From assembly GCA_024234505.1 (NCBI GenBank), contig JACKOD010000001.1:372001-436000 (forward strand): DNA of 64,000 nt. Reading direction: 5' to 3'. The position numbers and the translations under genes were made by a program. Shown piece by piece: positions 1 through 8,876 of the stretch (positions are counted from its first letter, which is position 1; each line of letters opens with the position of its first letter). Source of the stretch: Hahellaceae bacterium (lineage in GTDB: Bacteria; Pseudomonadota; Gammaproteobacteria; Pseudomonadales; Oleiphilaceae). A model generated the notes under the pieces. The model searched no databases. It saw nothing but the letters and a program-made list of their open reading frames with translations, and had not been told where the DNA came from.

Positions 1-1
1 G

Positions 2-538
2 AAAACGACACTTTTGCGTATTCTGGCGGGACTGTCTCAAGCCTATGAGGGACGTTTGTTATGGAAGTCCCAGCCCTTGGAAGAAAACCGTACTGACTAT
101 TTTTCCAATCTTTTGTATTTAGGACACAAGCCGGGGGTCAAGTCAGTCTTGTCCCCGCTGGAAAATCTGGTGTCCTGGATGGGTATCCGGCGAGCACCCG
201 ATCTGCAGGCCATATTGGACGCGCTGCGTAAAGTCGGCCTCTATGGCTATGAAGAGGTACCTTGTCACAGTTTGTCAGCAGGGCAGAACCGGCGGGTGGC
301 ATTGGCGAGGCTGTTTCTTTCGACAGAGGCCGTATGGATTCTGGACGAAGCATTTACCGCGATCGATCTACAGGGTGTCGCTAATCTGGAGGCCTTGATG
401 GTTGAGCGAGCAAAAGCCGGAGGCGCCATCATTTTAACAACGCATCACGAGTTTGGCCTATATCAGCACTTGCGAAAAGTGACGCTGGGGCGAAGAGTCA
501 GTCGAGAAAGTCGTCTGGCCCAAGGAGTGTTGTTATGA
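2..538 (+). CDS. ccmA: Heme exporter ATP-binding protein CcmA, 5' truncated by window edge
   Basis: ATPase subunit of the CcmABCD complex that drives release of holo-CcmE during cytochrome c maturation at the inner membrane. The frame is open from base 2 and begins inside the Walker A motif (KTTLLRILAG), so roughly the first 35-40 residues lie outside the window. The ABC signature (SLSAGQNRRVALARL), the Walker B segment (VWILDEAFTAID) and the H-loop (LTTHHE) are all visible. The stop overlaps the start of ccmB by 4 bases, indicating translational coupling. The TTG at 14 is not the real start. Family and role are secure; only the N-terminus is missing. Confidence 0.95.
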   Translation, partial: KTTLLRILAGLSQAYEGRLLWKSQPLEENRTDYFSNLLYLGHKPGVKSVLSPLENLVSWMGIRRAPDLQAILDALRKVGLYGYEEVPCHSLSAGQNRRVALARLFLSTEAVWILDEAFTAIDLQGVANLEALMVERAKAGGAIILTTHHEFGLYQHLRKVTLGRRVSRESRLAQGVLL

Positions 539-1248
539 AACATCCGCTTCCGTCTGCCGATACGCCGATGGCCTCACTATGGTCTGCCATGGGCGCGACT
601 CTGAAACGCGATTTGCTACTGGCGTTTCGTCGTCGCCAGGATCTGTTTAACCCGCTGTTATTTTTTGTGATTGTGGTTTCGTTATTTCCGTTGGGTGTGA
701 GTCCTGAAAAAACATTCCTGCAAACGGCGGGCGCCGGTGTGGTTTGGGTAGCCGCACTGCTAGCTACGCTACTATCGCTGGATGGACTGTTTCGTGCCGA
801 CTTTGAAGATGGTGCGCTTGAGCAAATGGTGTTGGCGCCACAGCCCCTCTATTTTCTGGTGTTGGCAAAAGTATTTGCTCACTGGTTGGTAACCGGAATA
901 CCGCTGATTGTTTTGTCTCCCGTACTTGGAATCATGATGCACCTGGATGGAGACACATTACCTATACTGATGCTGACACTGCTGATAGGTACGCCCGTTT
1001 TAAGTCTTATAGGTGCCATTGGTGCAGCGCTCACCGTCGGATTACGTGTAGGTGGCGTGCTGATTTCGCTCCTGGTATTGCCGCTTTATATCCCGGTGCT
1101 AATTTTTGGTACCGGCACGGTTTCAGCCGCACTGAGCGGCCTGCCTGTCACTGGTTATCTCGCCATTCTCGGTGCCATGCTCGCATTAGCGTTAACGCTA
1201 TCACCCTTCGCAGCCGCAGCCGCCTTGCGTATTAGTTTCTCAAACTAA
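535..1248 (+). CDS. ccmB: Heme exporter membrane protein CcmB
   Basis: Integral membrane partner of CcmA in the cytochrome c maturation ABC complex. At 237 residues it is slightly longer than the usual ~220. After a short basic N-terminus with an RRRQD stretch there are about six hydrophobic segments (LFNPLLFFVIVVSLFPLG, GVVWVAALLATLL, and others). The segment FRADFEDGALEQMVLAPQP is the typical cytoplasmic loop of CcmB. It overlaps ccmA by ATGA. A 293-bp gap separates it from ccmC, whereas the rest of the operon is tightly packed. Confidence 0.94.
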   Translation: MKHPLPSADTPMASLWSAMGATLKRDLLLAFRRRQDLFNPLLFFVIVVSLFPLGVSPEKTFLQTAGAGVVWVAALLATLLSLDGLFRADFEDGALEQMVLAPQPLYFLVLAKVFAHWLVTGIPLIVLSPVLGIMMHLDGDTLPILMLTLLIGTPVLSLIGAIGAALTVGLRVGGVLISLLVLPLYIPVLIFGTGTVSAALSGLPVTGYLAILGAMLALALTLSPFAAAAALRISFSN

Positions 1249-1427
1249 TCGATCAGAATGTTGCAAGCAGATTTGACCGGGATCATCTCCGTGGCAAAGT
1301 CCATTGGGAAATTGATCTGAGCCAACAGGCGATGAGCCGAAAATATTAAAATGGTTTCATTACGGTCAGGTAGGAATTGCGCAAAGATCGCGTTAAATGA
1401 AGTACACTAGCGAGCTTTTGGGAACGG

Positions 1428-1490
1428 GATCAGTGTTCTTCGGTTGCAGATTAATAATCTTCGGTTGCAGATCAATGTTCAGTGGTTGTA
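1428..1490. repeat. Three tandem 21-bp repeats upstream of ccmC
   Basis: Units lie at 1428-1448, 1449-1469 and 1470-1490. Units 1 and 2 share the core tcttcggttgca, units 1 and 3 share gatca.tgttc, and all three end in ggttg.a. The period of 21 bp is two helical turns, so the units would face the same side of the DNA, as expected for repeated protein sites. They lie 52 bp before the ccmC ATG, at the end of the only long gap in the operon (1249-1541). A possible -10 (tacact, 1403-1408) precedes them, but no well-spaced -35 was found. The rest of the gap shows nothing clear. Confidence 0.8.
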
Positions 1491-1541
1491 AGCGTAAAAG
1501 CAATTGAATACAAAGTTAATACAAAGATAGAGACGTACGTG

Positions 1542-2285
1542 ATGTGGGCTTTTTTTCATAGACTTGGTTCACCCAAGTGGTTCTATGATATTTCTGGAAA
1601 ATGGTTGCCTTGGTTTGGCGGACTGGCGGTGCTGACACTGGCCACAGGTATCGTTTGGGCGTTGCTCTACGCTCCAGCGGATTATCAGCAAGGAAATAGC
1701 TTCCGGATTATTTATATCCATGTGCCCGCTGCCATACTGGCGCAGTCGTGCTTTATGATGATGGCCGTAGCGGGTGCTATCGGGCTGATTTGGAAAATGA
1801 AACTGGCTGACATGTTTGTCAAGGCGGCGGCTCCCGTAGGGGCATCATTTACCTTTCTCGCACTATTCACCGGCGCGGTGTGGGGTAAACCTACCTGGGG
1901 GACTTGGTGGGTATGGGATGCTCGTCTGACCGCCATGCTCATCCTGCTGTTTTTATATTTTGGCGTAATTGCTCTGCAGGCGGCGATAGAGGATTTCTCG
2001 GTTGCTGCCAAGGCCAGTGCCGTACTGGCATTAGTTGGGCTGGTCAATATTCCTATCATCAAATACTCGGTGGAGTGGTGGAATACACTACATCAACCGG
2101 CCACATTCAAGCTGACCGAAAAGCCGGCGATGCCTGCGGAAATGTGGGTACCGTTGCTGGTAATGGTCATTGGCTTTTATAGTTTTTTTGCCGTTGTTAT
2201 TTTATTGCGTACCCGCAATGAAATTCTTGAGCGCGAACGTCGCACACGGTGGGTCAAAGATATCGTTCTGTCCAAGGTGAAGTAA
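1542..2285 (+). CDS. ccmC: Heme exporter CcmC
   Basis: Six-helix membrane protein that presents heme to CcmE in the periplasm. The product is 247 residues. I chose the ATG at 1542 (MWAFFHRLGSP) because this is where family members start; an upstream GTG at 1482 would add 20 residues that run through the tandem-repeat tail. The tryptophan-rich heme-handling motif GTWWVWDAR is at about residues 117-125, and conserved His residues flank it in the periplasmic loops (YIHVPAA, NTLHQPAT). The stop codon overlaps the ccmD start by one base. Confidence 0.95.
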   Translation: MWAFFHRLGSPKWFYDISGKWLPWFGGLAVLTLATGIVWALLYAPADYQQGNSFRIIYIHVPAAILAQSCFMMMAVAGAIGLIWKMKLADMFVKAAAPVGASFTFLALFTGAVWGKPTWGTWWVWDARLTAMLILLFLYFGVIALQAAIEDFSVAAKASAVLALVGLVNIPIIKYSVEWWNTLHQPATFKLTEKPAMPAEMWVPLLVMVIGFYSFFAVVILLRTRNEILERERRTRWVKDIVLSKVK

Positions 2286-2464
2286 TGCATTTTTCGAGTG
2301 TGAGTGAATTTCTTGCCATGGGAGGTCATGGTTTGTACGTGTGGCTTGCTTATGGGGTATTTCTTACCGTCATTGGTTTTAATCTGGTACAGCCCCTGAT
2401 GCAAGGCAAGGCAAAAATGCGTGCATTGGCTCAGCGAATCAAGCGAGAGAGTATCGAGTCATGA
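2285..2464 (+). CDS. ccmD: Heme exporter small subunit CcmD
   Basis: A 59-residue single-span membrane protein that holds the CcmABC-CcmE complex together. The N-terminal stretch FLAMGGHGLYVWLAYG is the family hallmark; a single hydrophobic helix follows, then a basic cytoplasmic tail. The ATG at 2285 shares its A with the ccmC stop, and the last four bases overlap ccmE (ATGA), so both ends point to translational coupling. An earlier in-frame start inside ccmC is unlikely. Confidence 0.92.
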   Translation: MHFSSVSEFLAMGGHGLYVWLAYGVFLTVIGFNLVQPLMQGKAKMRALAQRIKRESIES

Positions 2465-2934
2465 ATCCAAAACGTAAACAGCGTCTTATTCTGGTTTTAT
2501 TCCTGGTATTTGGGTTTGCGGCCGTGGTCGGCCTCATGCTGGTGGCGCTGAAAGAGAATATTAATTTGTTTTACAGCCCTTCACAGATTGTCAATGGTGA
2601 AGCTCCTGAGGGTGCGCGGATTCGAGTGGGAGGCATGGTCGTAAACGGGAGCGTATCGCGAGACAATCAAAGTTTGTTGGTTTCTTTTCAACTAACCGAT
2701 TACAAATCGACTGTGGCGGTTCAATACAGCGGGATATTACCCGACCTTTTCAGAGAGGGGCAGGGGATTGTCGCCATGGGCAAAGTGAGTGGACGCGGAC
2801 TACTGGTGGCTGATGAGGTTCTGGCCAAACATGACGAAAAATACATGCCTCCTGAAGTGAGTGATGCGCTAAAAAAGGCAGGCAAACAGGAAGACGGGTC
2901 GGATATTATCCCTGCTCAATCTTCCGAAAAGTAG
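2461..2934 (+). CDS. ccmE: Periplasmic heme chaperone CcmE
   Basis: Heme chaperone that binds heme covalently through a histidine and hands it to the CcmFH ligase. It is 157 residues: a basic N-terminus, a membrane anchor at about residues 9-29, then an OB-fold beta domain. The heme-binding HxxxY motif is present as His124 and Tyr128 (LAKHDEKYMPPEV). The flexible polar C-terminus is normal for the family. The start overlaps ccmD by 4 bases. Confidence 0.96.
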   Translation: MNPKRKQRLILVLFLVFGFAAVVGLMLVALKENINLFYSPSQIVNGEAPEGARIRVGGMVVNGSVSRDNQSLLVSFQLTDYKSTVAVQYSGILPDLFREGQGIVAMGKVSGRGLLVADEVLAKHDEKYMPPEVSDALKKAGKQEDGSDIIPAQSSEK

Positions 2935-3011
2935 ATGTATTGGCGATACATTTGATTTGATGACTAACCTCTGTGCTTTCTTCTGACAGTGCAATAGAGA
3001 GACTGATTGTT

Positions 3012-5009
3012 ATGATGACTCCGGAACTCGGACATTTTGCATTAATACTTGCGTTTATGTTGGCCGTAGCGCAGGCCAGTATTCCGTTGGCTGGCGCACT
3101 CTTAAATAATCGCAGTCTAATGAACTTTTCCCGCCCATTGGCAACCGGCCAGTTTGTTTTTTTGCTGTTGTCATTTTCATTGTTGGGAATGTGTTTTCTG
3201 GACGACAATTTCTCGGTCAAATATGTCGCGTCTCACTCGAATACATTACTGCCTTCCTACTATAAGCTGAGTGCCGTATGGGGCGGACATGAAGGATCAT
3301 TGCTTTTATGGGCTCTCATACTGGGTGGATGGACTTTTGCGGTTGCCCTTTTTAGTAAAAATTTACCCGTAGATATGCTGGCCCGCGTCATTTCTGTAAT
3401 GGGAATGATCAGCGTCGGTTTTGTGCTCTTTATTCTTGCAACCTCCAATCCGTTTACACGGTTGCTACCTGATATTCCCCAGGAAGGCGCAGATTTAAAT
3501 CCGTTGTTGCAGGACATCGGGCTGATATTTCACCCCCCCATGCTGTATATGGGGTACGTTGGTTTTTCCGTCGTGTTTGCTTTTGCTTTAGCGGCTTTGA
3601 TGAGTGGTCGCCTGGACTCTGCCTGGGCAAGATGGTCCAGACCTTGGACAACCATTGCGTGGGCATTTTTAACGATGGGCATCGCCTTGGGGAGTTGGTG
3701 GGCGTACTACGAACTGGGCTGGGGCGGCTGGTGGTTTTGGGATCCGGTAGAAAATGCGTCTTTTATGCCTTGGCTTGTTGGAACGGCACTGATCCATTCG
3801 TTGGCGGTGACAGAAAAGCGCGGTGTGTTTAAAAGTTGGACGGTGGCGCTGGCAATTATAGCGTTTTCATTAAGTTTGTTAGGTACATTTCTGGTTCGTT
3901 CCGGTGTGTTAACTTCCGTGCATGCCTTTGCTGCAGATCCGGCACGGGGACAGTTTGTACTGATGTTGTTGGCCATTACCCTGATCGGTTCGTTCACGCT
4001 GTATGCATTCAGAGCACCTGTGGTAAGGAGTCGCGTGAGCCACGCACTTTCGTCGAGAGAATCCTTTTTGCTGTTGAATAATGTTTTGCTGATTGTGGCA
4101 ATGATCGTGGTATTACTGGGAACACTCTTTCCTCTGATCATCGATTTTATGGGGGCGGCAAAACTTTCTGTGGGGCCTTCCTACTTTAACACCCTGTTTG
4201 TACCGGTCGTTTCGGTGTTGACCGTCGTGATGGGGGCAGGCATTGTCAGTCGCTGGAAACATACCGATAGTCAGTTAATGATCAGGCAGTTGTGGTTAAG
4301 TGCCACAGGAAGCCTCGTTCTGGCGCTGGCATTCCCCTTCCTGTTTGACGGCGCCTTTAATGCAGCCGTTTTTTGGGGCGTATGGCTTACTTTATGGATC
4401 ACATTCGTAACGTTAAAAGACGTATTGCGCAAGTCTGAAAGCAGCAAAGGAAGATTGAGCGGACTGTTAAATCTGGGACGCGCTTATGTCGGCATGGTGT
4501 TAGGTCATCTGGGTTTGGCGGCAGCCATTCTGGGAATTTGTCTGGTGTCCAACTATGCACAGGAGCGGGATCTACGTATGCAGCCCGGAGATACGGTGAT
4601 GCTATCGGGCTATGAATTCCACTTTGAAGCATTGAAACCAATTCAGGGCCCGAATTACAGTGCGAGCAGGGCAGAATTTACGGTTTGGAAGAACGGGCAG
4701 AAAATCAGCCAGTTAAACCCCGAGAAGCGGGTCTATGCGGCGCAACGTAATATGATGACCGAAGCTGCCATCGATCCGGGATTGTTCCGTGATTTGTACA
4801 TTGCCATGGGAGAGCCTTTGGAAGGAGAAGCCTGGGCCGTACGTATTCATTACAAGCCGTTTGTACGCTGGATGTGGTTAGGCGCGCTCATGATGGCGAT
4901 CGGTGGCTTTATTGCTATATCAGATCGGCGCTATCGCTTAAAACGAACCGCTCAAGCAAAGGCTTCAGATAATGCCTTTATTGAAACATCGAAGATGTCG
5001 GCACTTTAA
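3012..5009 (+). CDS. ccmF: Cytochrome c heme lyase subunit CcmF
   Basis: Large multi-spanning membrane subunit of the heme ligase that attaches heme to apocytochrome c. The product is 665 residues, normal for the family. The WWD motif (GGWWFWDPVEN) is at about residues 237-247, with many hydrophobic helices around it and a periplasmic domain near the C-terminus before the last helix. I chose ATG 3012 (MMTPELGHFAL), preceded by gagaga, because homologues start at this point; a TTG at 2973 and the ATG at 3015 are alternatives. The 77-bp gap after ccmE holds a small inverted repeat (atgtat/atacat, 2935-2951). Confidence 0.96.
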   Translation: MMTPELGHFALILAFMLAVAQASIPLAGALLNNRSLMNFSRPLATGQFVFLLLSFSLLGMCFLDDNFSVKYVASHSNTLLPSYYKLSAVWGGHEGSLLLWALILGGWTFAVALFSKNLPVDMLARVISVMGMISVGFVLFILATSNPFTRLLPDIPQEGADLNPLLQDIGLIFHPPMLYMGYVGFSVVFAFALAALMSGRLDSAWARWSRPWTTIAWAFLTMGIALGSWWAYYELGWGGWWFWDPVENASFMPWLVGTALIHSLAVTEKRGVFKSWTVALAIIAFSLSLLGTFLVRSGVLTSVHAFAADPARGQFVLMLLAITLIGSFTLYAFRAPVVRSRVSHALSSRESFLLLNNVLLIVAMIVVLLGTLFPLIIDFMGAAKLSVGPSYFNTLFVPVVSVLTVVMGAGIVSRWKHTDSQLMIRQLWLSATGSLVLALAFPFLFDGAFNAAVFWGVWLTLWITFVTLKDVLRKSESSKGRLSGLLNLGRAYVGMVLGHLGLAAAILGICLVSNYAQERDLRMQPGDTVMLSGYEFHFEALKPIQGPNYSASRAEFTVWKNGQKISQLNPEKRVYAAQRNMMTEAAIDPGLFRDLYIAMGEPLEGEAWAVRIHYKPFVRWMWLGALMMAIGGFIAISDRRYRLKRTAQAKASDNAFIETSKMSAL

Positions 5010-5071
5010 AAAATTAGCGATCTTACGACTAAAAATACCTGAGTTGAAAGTATGAAAGGAAAGCCATTGTC

Positions 5072-5608
5072 ATGAAGCGCTTGTTATTGATTGTACCCTT
5101 GGTATTGGTGGTTCTTTTGCTGGTGGTGCTGGGTTCGGGGCTGGGTAACGATCCGACTCACCTGGAATCTGCAAGAATTGGAAAAGCGTTTCCGGCATTT
5201 AAATTGACCGCTCTGGAAGATGGAAATCGGGAGATTACCGAGAGTGACCTTAAAGGTGACGTATTTCTGGTCAACGTCTGGGCAACCTGGTGCCCTTCCT
5301 GTAAGGCAGAGCACCCCTATCTTCTGGATATAGCCAGAGAGCAGGCAGTAACGCTCATTGGCATGAACTACAAAGATGATAGCACGGCAGCCATGGGATG
5401 GTTGAAGCGACTAGGGAATCCCTATCGGTTCACTATTTCAGATCCGCAAGGGACCTTAGGGTTTGATCTGGGCGTGTATGGCGCACCCGAAACTTATGTG
5501 GTGGACGCCAATGGCGTGGTTAGATATCGCCATGTCGGTGCGGTTGACACGCGGGTCTGGAATGAAACCTTGAAGCCGTTGATTATTGAGTTGAAAAGGC
5601 GAAGCTGA
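5072..5608 (+). CDS. ccmG: Thiol:disulfide interchange protein CcmG/DsbE
   Basis: Membrane-anchored periplasmic thioredoxin that keeps the apocytochrome CXXCH cysteines reduced for heme ligation. It is 178 residues with an N-terminal hydrophobic anchor (residues 3-22). The thioredoxin active site WCPSC places the cysteines at 74 and 77, and the cis-proline element GAPETYVVD follows at about residues 137-145. It lies between ccmF and ccmH in the usual order. Confidence 0.95.
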   Translation: MKRLLLIVPLVLVVLLLVVLGSGLGNDPTHLESARIGKAFPAFKLTALEDGNREITESDLKGDVFLVNVWATWCPSCKAEHPYLLDIAREQAVTLIGMNYKDDSTAAMGWLKRLGNPYRFTISDPQGTLGFDLGVYGAPETYVVDANGVVRYRHVGAVDTRVWNETLKPLIIELKRRS

Positions 5609-5670
5609 GTAACTTGCGCTGCACAGCGTAAAATCATCCTTGCAGAAAAAGAGTGGGGGAGCATTGTTTG

Positions 5671-6150
5671 ATGATGGTTAAATTTATTTCTGCCAGGGTT
5701 TTCTTGTGCATTTTGTTTTTGGTCAGTGCTTGCGTGCAGGCTGACATTGATGTTTATGAGTTTAAGGATGAAGCTCAGCATGCTCAATATCAGCAACTGG
5801 CCAAAGAACTACGGTGTCCAAAATGCCAGAATCAAAATATAGCAGATTCCAATGCCCCTATTGCGAAGGATATGAGGCACCAGGTTTATCAGATGACGCT
5901 GGAAGGAAAATCGTCGTCCGAAATAGTCGCCTTTATGGTGGATCGGTTTGGTGAATTTGTAGTTTATACGCCTCGCTTTGATTTTAGTACCTGGTTACTG
6001 TGGCTGGGGCCAGCGGTCATAGGCATTCTGGGCGTTTTAGTGGTGGTTCTTATGGCGCGTCGCAAAGTTGAATCTTCTGATTCCATACTTTCTGCGGAGG
6101 AAAGTGAAAAATTGAAAAAAATTCTGGCTGAAGACGAGACAATATCATGA
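5671..6150 (+). CDS. ccmH: Cytochrome c maturation protein CcmH (thioredoxin-like subunit)
   Basis: Membrane-anchored periplasmic subunit that reduces or presents apocytochrome c to CcmF. The product is 159 residues from ATG 5671, which has a ggggag ribosome site about 10 bases upstream; a GTG at 5653 would start inside that site. There is an N-terminal signal segment, the redox pair LRCPKC (Cys49 and Cys52), then QNQNIADSNAPIA, and a C-terminal helix (LLWLGPAVIGILGVLVVVL). Its last four bases overlap ccmI. This is the short form, with the TPR part encoded separately as ccmI. Confidence 0.95.
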   Translation: MMVKFISARVFLCILFLVSACVQADIDVYEFKDEAQHAQYQQLAKELRCPKCQNQNIADSNAPIAKDMRHQVYQMTLEGKSSSEIVAFMVDRFGEFVVYTPRFDFSTWLLWLGPAVIGILGVLVVVLMARRKVESSDSILSAEESEKLKKILAEDETIS

Positions 6151-7475
6151 TGCAGTTCTGGATTGCGACTATTTTAATGACCTTGTTGGCCGCGGTTTTT
6201 GTGGTTTATCCGGCACTTCGTAAATCCCCTTCATTAGCGCATGCAAACGAAGCGCGTAGACATCAGAATATTCTGGTCTTCAAAGACCGGCTGGCAGAGC
6301 TGGAGGCCGACTTTAACGCCGGTAATCTGGATCAGCATCAATACAAGGCACTCAAGGCCGAGCTGGAAGCCAGCCTTCTGAATGACGTGCAAACCGAAAA
6401 GCAGGTCACGCCCGGTGCTGATAAATACTTAACCCGTTCTGCGCTGTTTACATTGAGTGGGATTGTTACTGTTGCATTGGTAGCGGGTTCCTACGGTTTG
6501 TACGATCACTGGGGCGCGGTAGAAGATGTTGAAAACTATCAGGCATGGCTGAAAAATTCGCCGGATGGATCGGCTGAGGGCGCATCAGCGGAAGATATGA
6601 TGAACCTGATTGTTCGCCTTAAAGAACGCCTAGAACAATCACCCGATAACGTTGATGGCTGGTATATGCTTGCGCGTTCAAGCATGAGTATCGAACGGTA
6701 CGATCTTGCGACTGACGCATTTGTGCAATTGGCGATGGCGTTGGAACGTGCAGAAGAAGATGCTAGTGCCGCCTACGGACTTGCAGCACAGGCTTCATTT
6801 TTCTCTACAGAAGGCCGTTTGGAAGGAGATACGCGTAAATGGCTGGATAAGGCCATTGAGTTGAATCCGGACGAAATCAATGCACTGGGATTACTGGGCA
6901 TTGAAGCGATGGAGAATGCGCGCTTCGAAGAAGCCGTGAGCTATTGGTCAAGAATTCTGGAGTTACAACCGGATCATCCCAGTAGAGACTCTATTATTGC
7001 CGGCATAAACAACGCGCGAGAGCGTATGGGAATGGGGCCGCTGGAGTCGGGCGCATTTAATTCTGTGGCTTCGGGCAAGACTGAAATGACAATGTCTGAT
7101 GCGGCGCCTGACACAGAGGTGTTGGCAGGAGAAGGTCGGGTTGCTGTTGAAGTGAGTCTTGAGCCTGCGTTGATCTCTCAGATATCCGCTAGTGATACGC
7201 TCTTTGTTTTTGCAACGGCTGTTGATCAGCGAATGCCTATGGCTATTAAACGAATGAGTGTATCGGCGCTGCCTGTAAAGCTTGTTCTGGATGATAGTCT
7301 GGCAATGGGGCCTATGACAAAGATTTCCACGGCGCAGGAAGTCACGCTGGTTGCCAGAGTGTCCAAGTCGGGTACGGCTGCCGCTTCACCAGGTGATCTG
7401 GAGGGTCGTTTATCGCCGGTTCAGGTGGGATCAGGTGAAGTAATCAAACTGACAATCAATACGCTGGTGCAGTAA
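6147..7475 (+). CDS. ccmI: Cytochrome c maturation TPR protein CcmI
   Basis: Apocytochrome c chaperone of the heme ligase complex. It is 442 residues. Two membrane helices (residues ~3-20 and ~97-117) bracket a cytoplasmic helical loop (RHQNILVFKDRLAELEADF). A periplasmic part follows with TPR-like repeats (DGWYMLARSSMSIERYDLA, NALGLLGIEAMENARFEEA). The C-terminal 120 residues form the beta-rich domain seen in long CcmI proteins (VEVSLEPALISQISASDTLFV). It is the last gene of the ccm operon and is translationally coupled to ccmH. Confidence 0.93.
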   Translation: MMQFWIATILMTLLAAVFVVYPALRKSPSLAHANEARRHQNILVFKDRLAELEADFNAGNLDQHQYKALKAELEASLLNDVQTEKQVTPGADKYLTRSALFTLSGIVTVALVAGSYGLYDHWGAVEDVENYQAWLKNSPDGSAEGASAEDMMNLIVRLKERLEQSPDNVDGWYMLARSSMSIERYDLATDAFVQLAMALERAEEDASAAYGLAAQASFFSTEGRLEGDTRKWLDKAIELNPDEINALGLLGIEAMENARFEEAVSYWSRILELQPDHPSRDSIIAGINNARERMGMGPLESGAFNSVASGKTEMTMSDAAPDTEVLAGEGRVAVEVSLEPALISQISASDTLFVFATAVDQRMPMAIKRMSVSALPVKLVLDDSLAMGPMTKISTAQEVTLVARVSKSGTAAASPGDLEGRLSPVQVGSGEVIKLTINTLVQ

Positions 7476-7481
7476 GTTCAT

Positions 7482-7522
7482 GCCCCTTCCGGAAATAAGG
7501 GAGTATCTATTCCGGGCGGGGC
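7482..7522. terminator. Hairpin between convergent ccmI and the 7539-7934 gene
   Basis: Arms gcccc-tt-ccggaa (7482-7494) and ttccgg-gc-ggggc (7510-7522) pair except for a 2-base internal mismatch. It lies 6 bp after the ccmI stop and just beyond the stop of the opposing gene. There is no clear U-run on either side, so efficiency is uncertain. Confidence 0.5.
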
Positions 7523-7538
7523 TCTGAAGTATTTCTGA

Positions 7539-7934
7539 TCAGGCTTCTGACTTGCGATATTCAACTTTGTTATCGTGAACGACCATGCTTGATTTACCGG
7601 CAATCCAGTCTCTGTCGTAAGGCGATATCAGATAGAGCCCGAAAACACTTGCGTAAAAAACACCAAACACCCACGAGTATGCGAAACTGGCAATACTGAT
7701 AAAAAGTACGGCTCCCAGCATCAGAAAGCTTCTAATTTCGGGTAGTTCGGGTGTCAGTGTCATATCCAGCCTTTCGACTAATATAAATAGCCTGCTACAG
7801 ATGTAAACCGACGCGGAAAACACCAGAAATAACAGGATGCTACTTACGTGGATTCCCGCCATAAGAAAATTGACGGCGGAAAAGAACAGCGACATTTGAA
7901 CCAAACGCACTGGTGTTTTATCACTTAGTATCAT
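7539..7934 (-). CDS. Small integral membrane protein of unknown function
   Basis: I do not recognise this 131-residue protein. It has about four hydrophobic segments: residues ~12-30, 32-50, 68-88 and 90-105. The C-terminal tail is polar and charged (YDRDWIAGKSSMVVHDNKVEYRKSEA). There are no catalytic motifs or cysteine pairs. It stands alone, convergent with ccmI and separated from yciK by a hairpin, so context gives no function. Consistent codon use and a complete membrane-protein pattern make it a plausible gene. Confidence 0.7.
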   Translation of the reverse strand: MILSDKTPVRLVQMSLFFSAVNFLMAGIHVSSILLFLVFSASVYICSRLFILVERLDMTLTPELPEIRSFLMLGAVLFISIASFAYSWVFGVFYASVFGLYLISPYDRDWIAGKSSMVVHDNKVEYRKSEA

Positions 7935-7975
7935 TTCTACACTCCATTCTTGTTATTGATCTCTCGCTAACGCCC

Positions 7976-8010
7976 TCGTTTGGATGTGCCATCGGGCAGA
8001 ATCCAAACGA
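7976..8010 (-). terminator. Hairpin downstream of the mtaD-ubiG-mupP-yciK operon
   Basis: Perfect 10-bp arms tcgtttggat (7976-7985) and atccaaacga (8001-8010) enclose a second small hairpin (tgcc-atcg-ggca). It lies about 90 bp past the yciK stop in the transcription direction. There is no U-run after it, so it may protect a 3' end or act with Rho rather than terminate by itself. Confidence 0.5.
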
Positions 8011-8097
8011 AAGGCCAAGGTTACAAAATCAAATTAAAGTGTAATTCATGCTGCCTGGTTTGTGATAAAAAAGTCGTCTTGATTAAAGGAGTGTAAT

Positions 8098-8853
8098 CTA
8101 GGGCTGCTTTTTCTGTGCGTCAAACATTTGCCCGGTGACTCCTTGGCTGTCTGACCCCATCAAATATAAGTAGACCGGCATGATCTGCTCTGGTGTGGGG
8201 TTGTGTATCGGATTTTCTGCCGGATAAGCATGCGCGCGCATATTCGTGCGAGTTGCTCCAGGGTTAATACTGTTCACTCTGATGTTATTGTGCTCATCAT
8301 CCAGCTCGTCAGCTAATACCTGCATCAAGCCCTCAGTACCAAACTTGGAAACCGCGTATGCCCCCCAATAGGCTCTGGCTTTTCTGCCCACACTGGAAGA
8401 GGTAAATATCACAGAGGCATCACCCGATTCTCTAAGCAAAGGAATCAGTGCCTGAGTCATCAGAAAGGGGGCTGTCAGATTCACTTGCAGCAATTTATTC
8501 CAGGTTTCCGTGTCGTATTGCTCAATGGGAGTAAGTGTACCCAGTTGACCTGCATTGTGAAGCAGTCCATCCAAACGACCGAACTCTTGCTGGATGGTGT
8601 TGGCGAGGTCATCGTAATCTTTAGAGGTGGCGCCTTCGAGATTGATCGGACAGATGGCGGGTTGTGGATGGCCGGCGGCTTCGATTTCATCATAAACCGC
8701 TTCAAGCTTTTTAATGGTTCGGCCTACCAGCAGCACAGTTGCGCCGTATGCCGCAAACGTTTTTGCAGCCGCGCGGCCTATACCGTCACCGGCTCCAGTA
8801 ACCAGAATGATTCGGTTTTTAAGTAACTCAGCCGGAGCTTGGTAGTCTTGCAT
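8098..8853 (-). CDS. yciK: YciK family short-chain dehydrogenase
   Basis: SDR-family NAD(P)-dependent oxidoreductase, 251 residues; the physiological substrate is not established. The cofactor motif TGAGDGIG is at about residues 20-27, HNAGQ at about 96-100, the catalytic Ser in FTSSSVG, and the YxxxK motif in YAVSK. Similarity to YciK at the N-terminus (LLKNRIILVTGAGDGIGR) and the neighbouring mupP and ubiG support the name. It follows mupP by 23 bp and is the last gene of the operon. Confidence 0.88.
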   Translation of the reverse strand: MQDYQAPAELLKNRIILVTGAGDGIGRAAAKTFAAYGATVLLVGRTIKKLEAVYDEIEAAGHPQPAICPINLEGATSKDYDDLANTIQQEFGRLDGLLHNAGQLGTLTPIEQYDTETWNKLLQVNLTAPFLMTQALIPLLRESGDASVIFTSSSVGRKARAYWGAYAVSKFGTEGLMQVLADELDDEHNNIRVNSINPGATRTNMRAHAYPAENPIHNPTPEQIMPVYLYLMGSDSQGVTGQMFDAQKKQP

Positions 8854-8876
8854 GAGAATGTATTCCAGAAGTCAGA

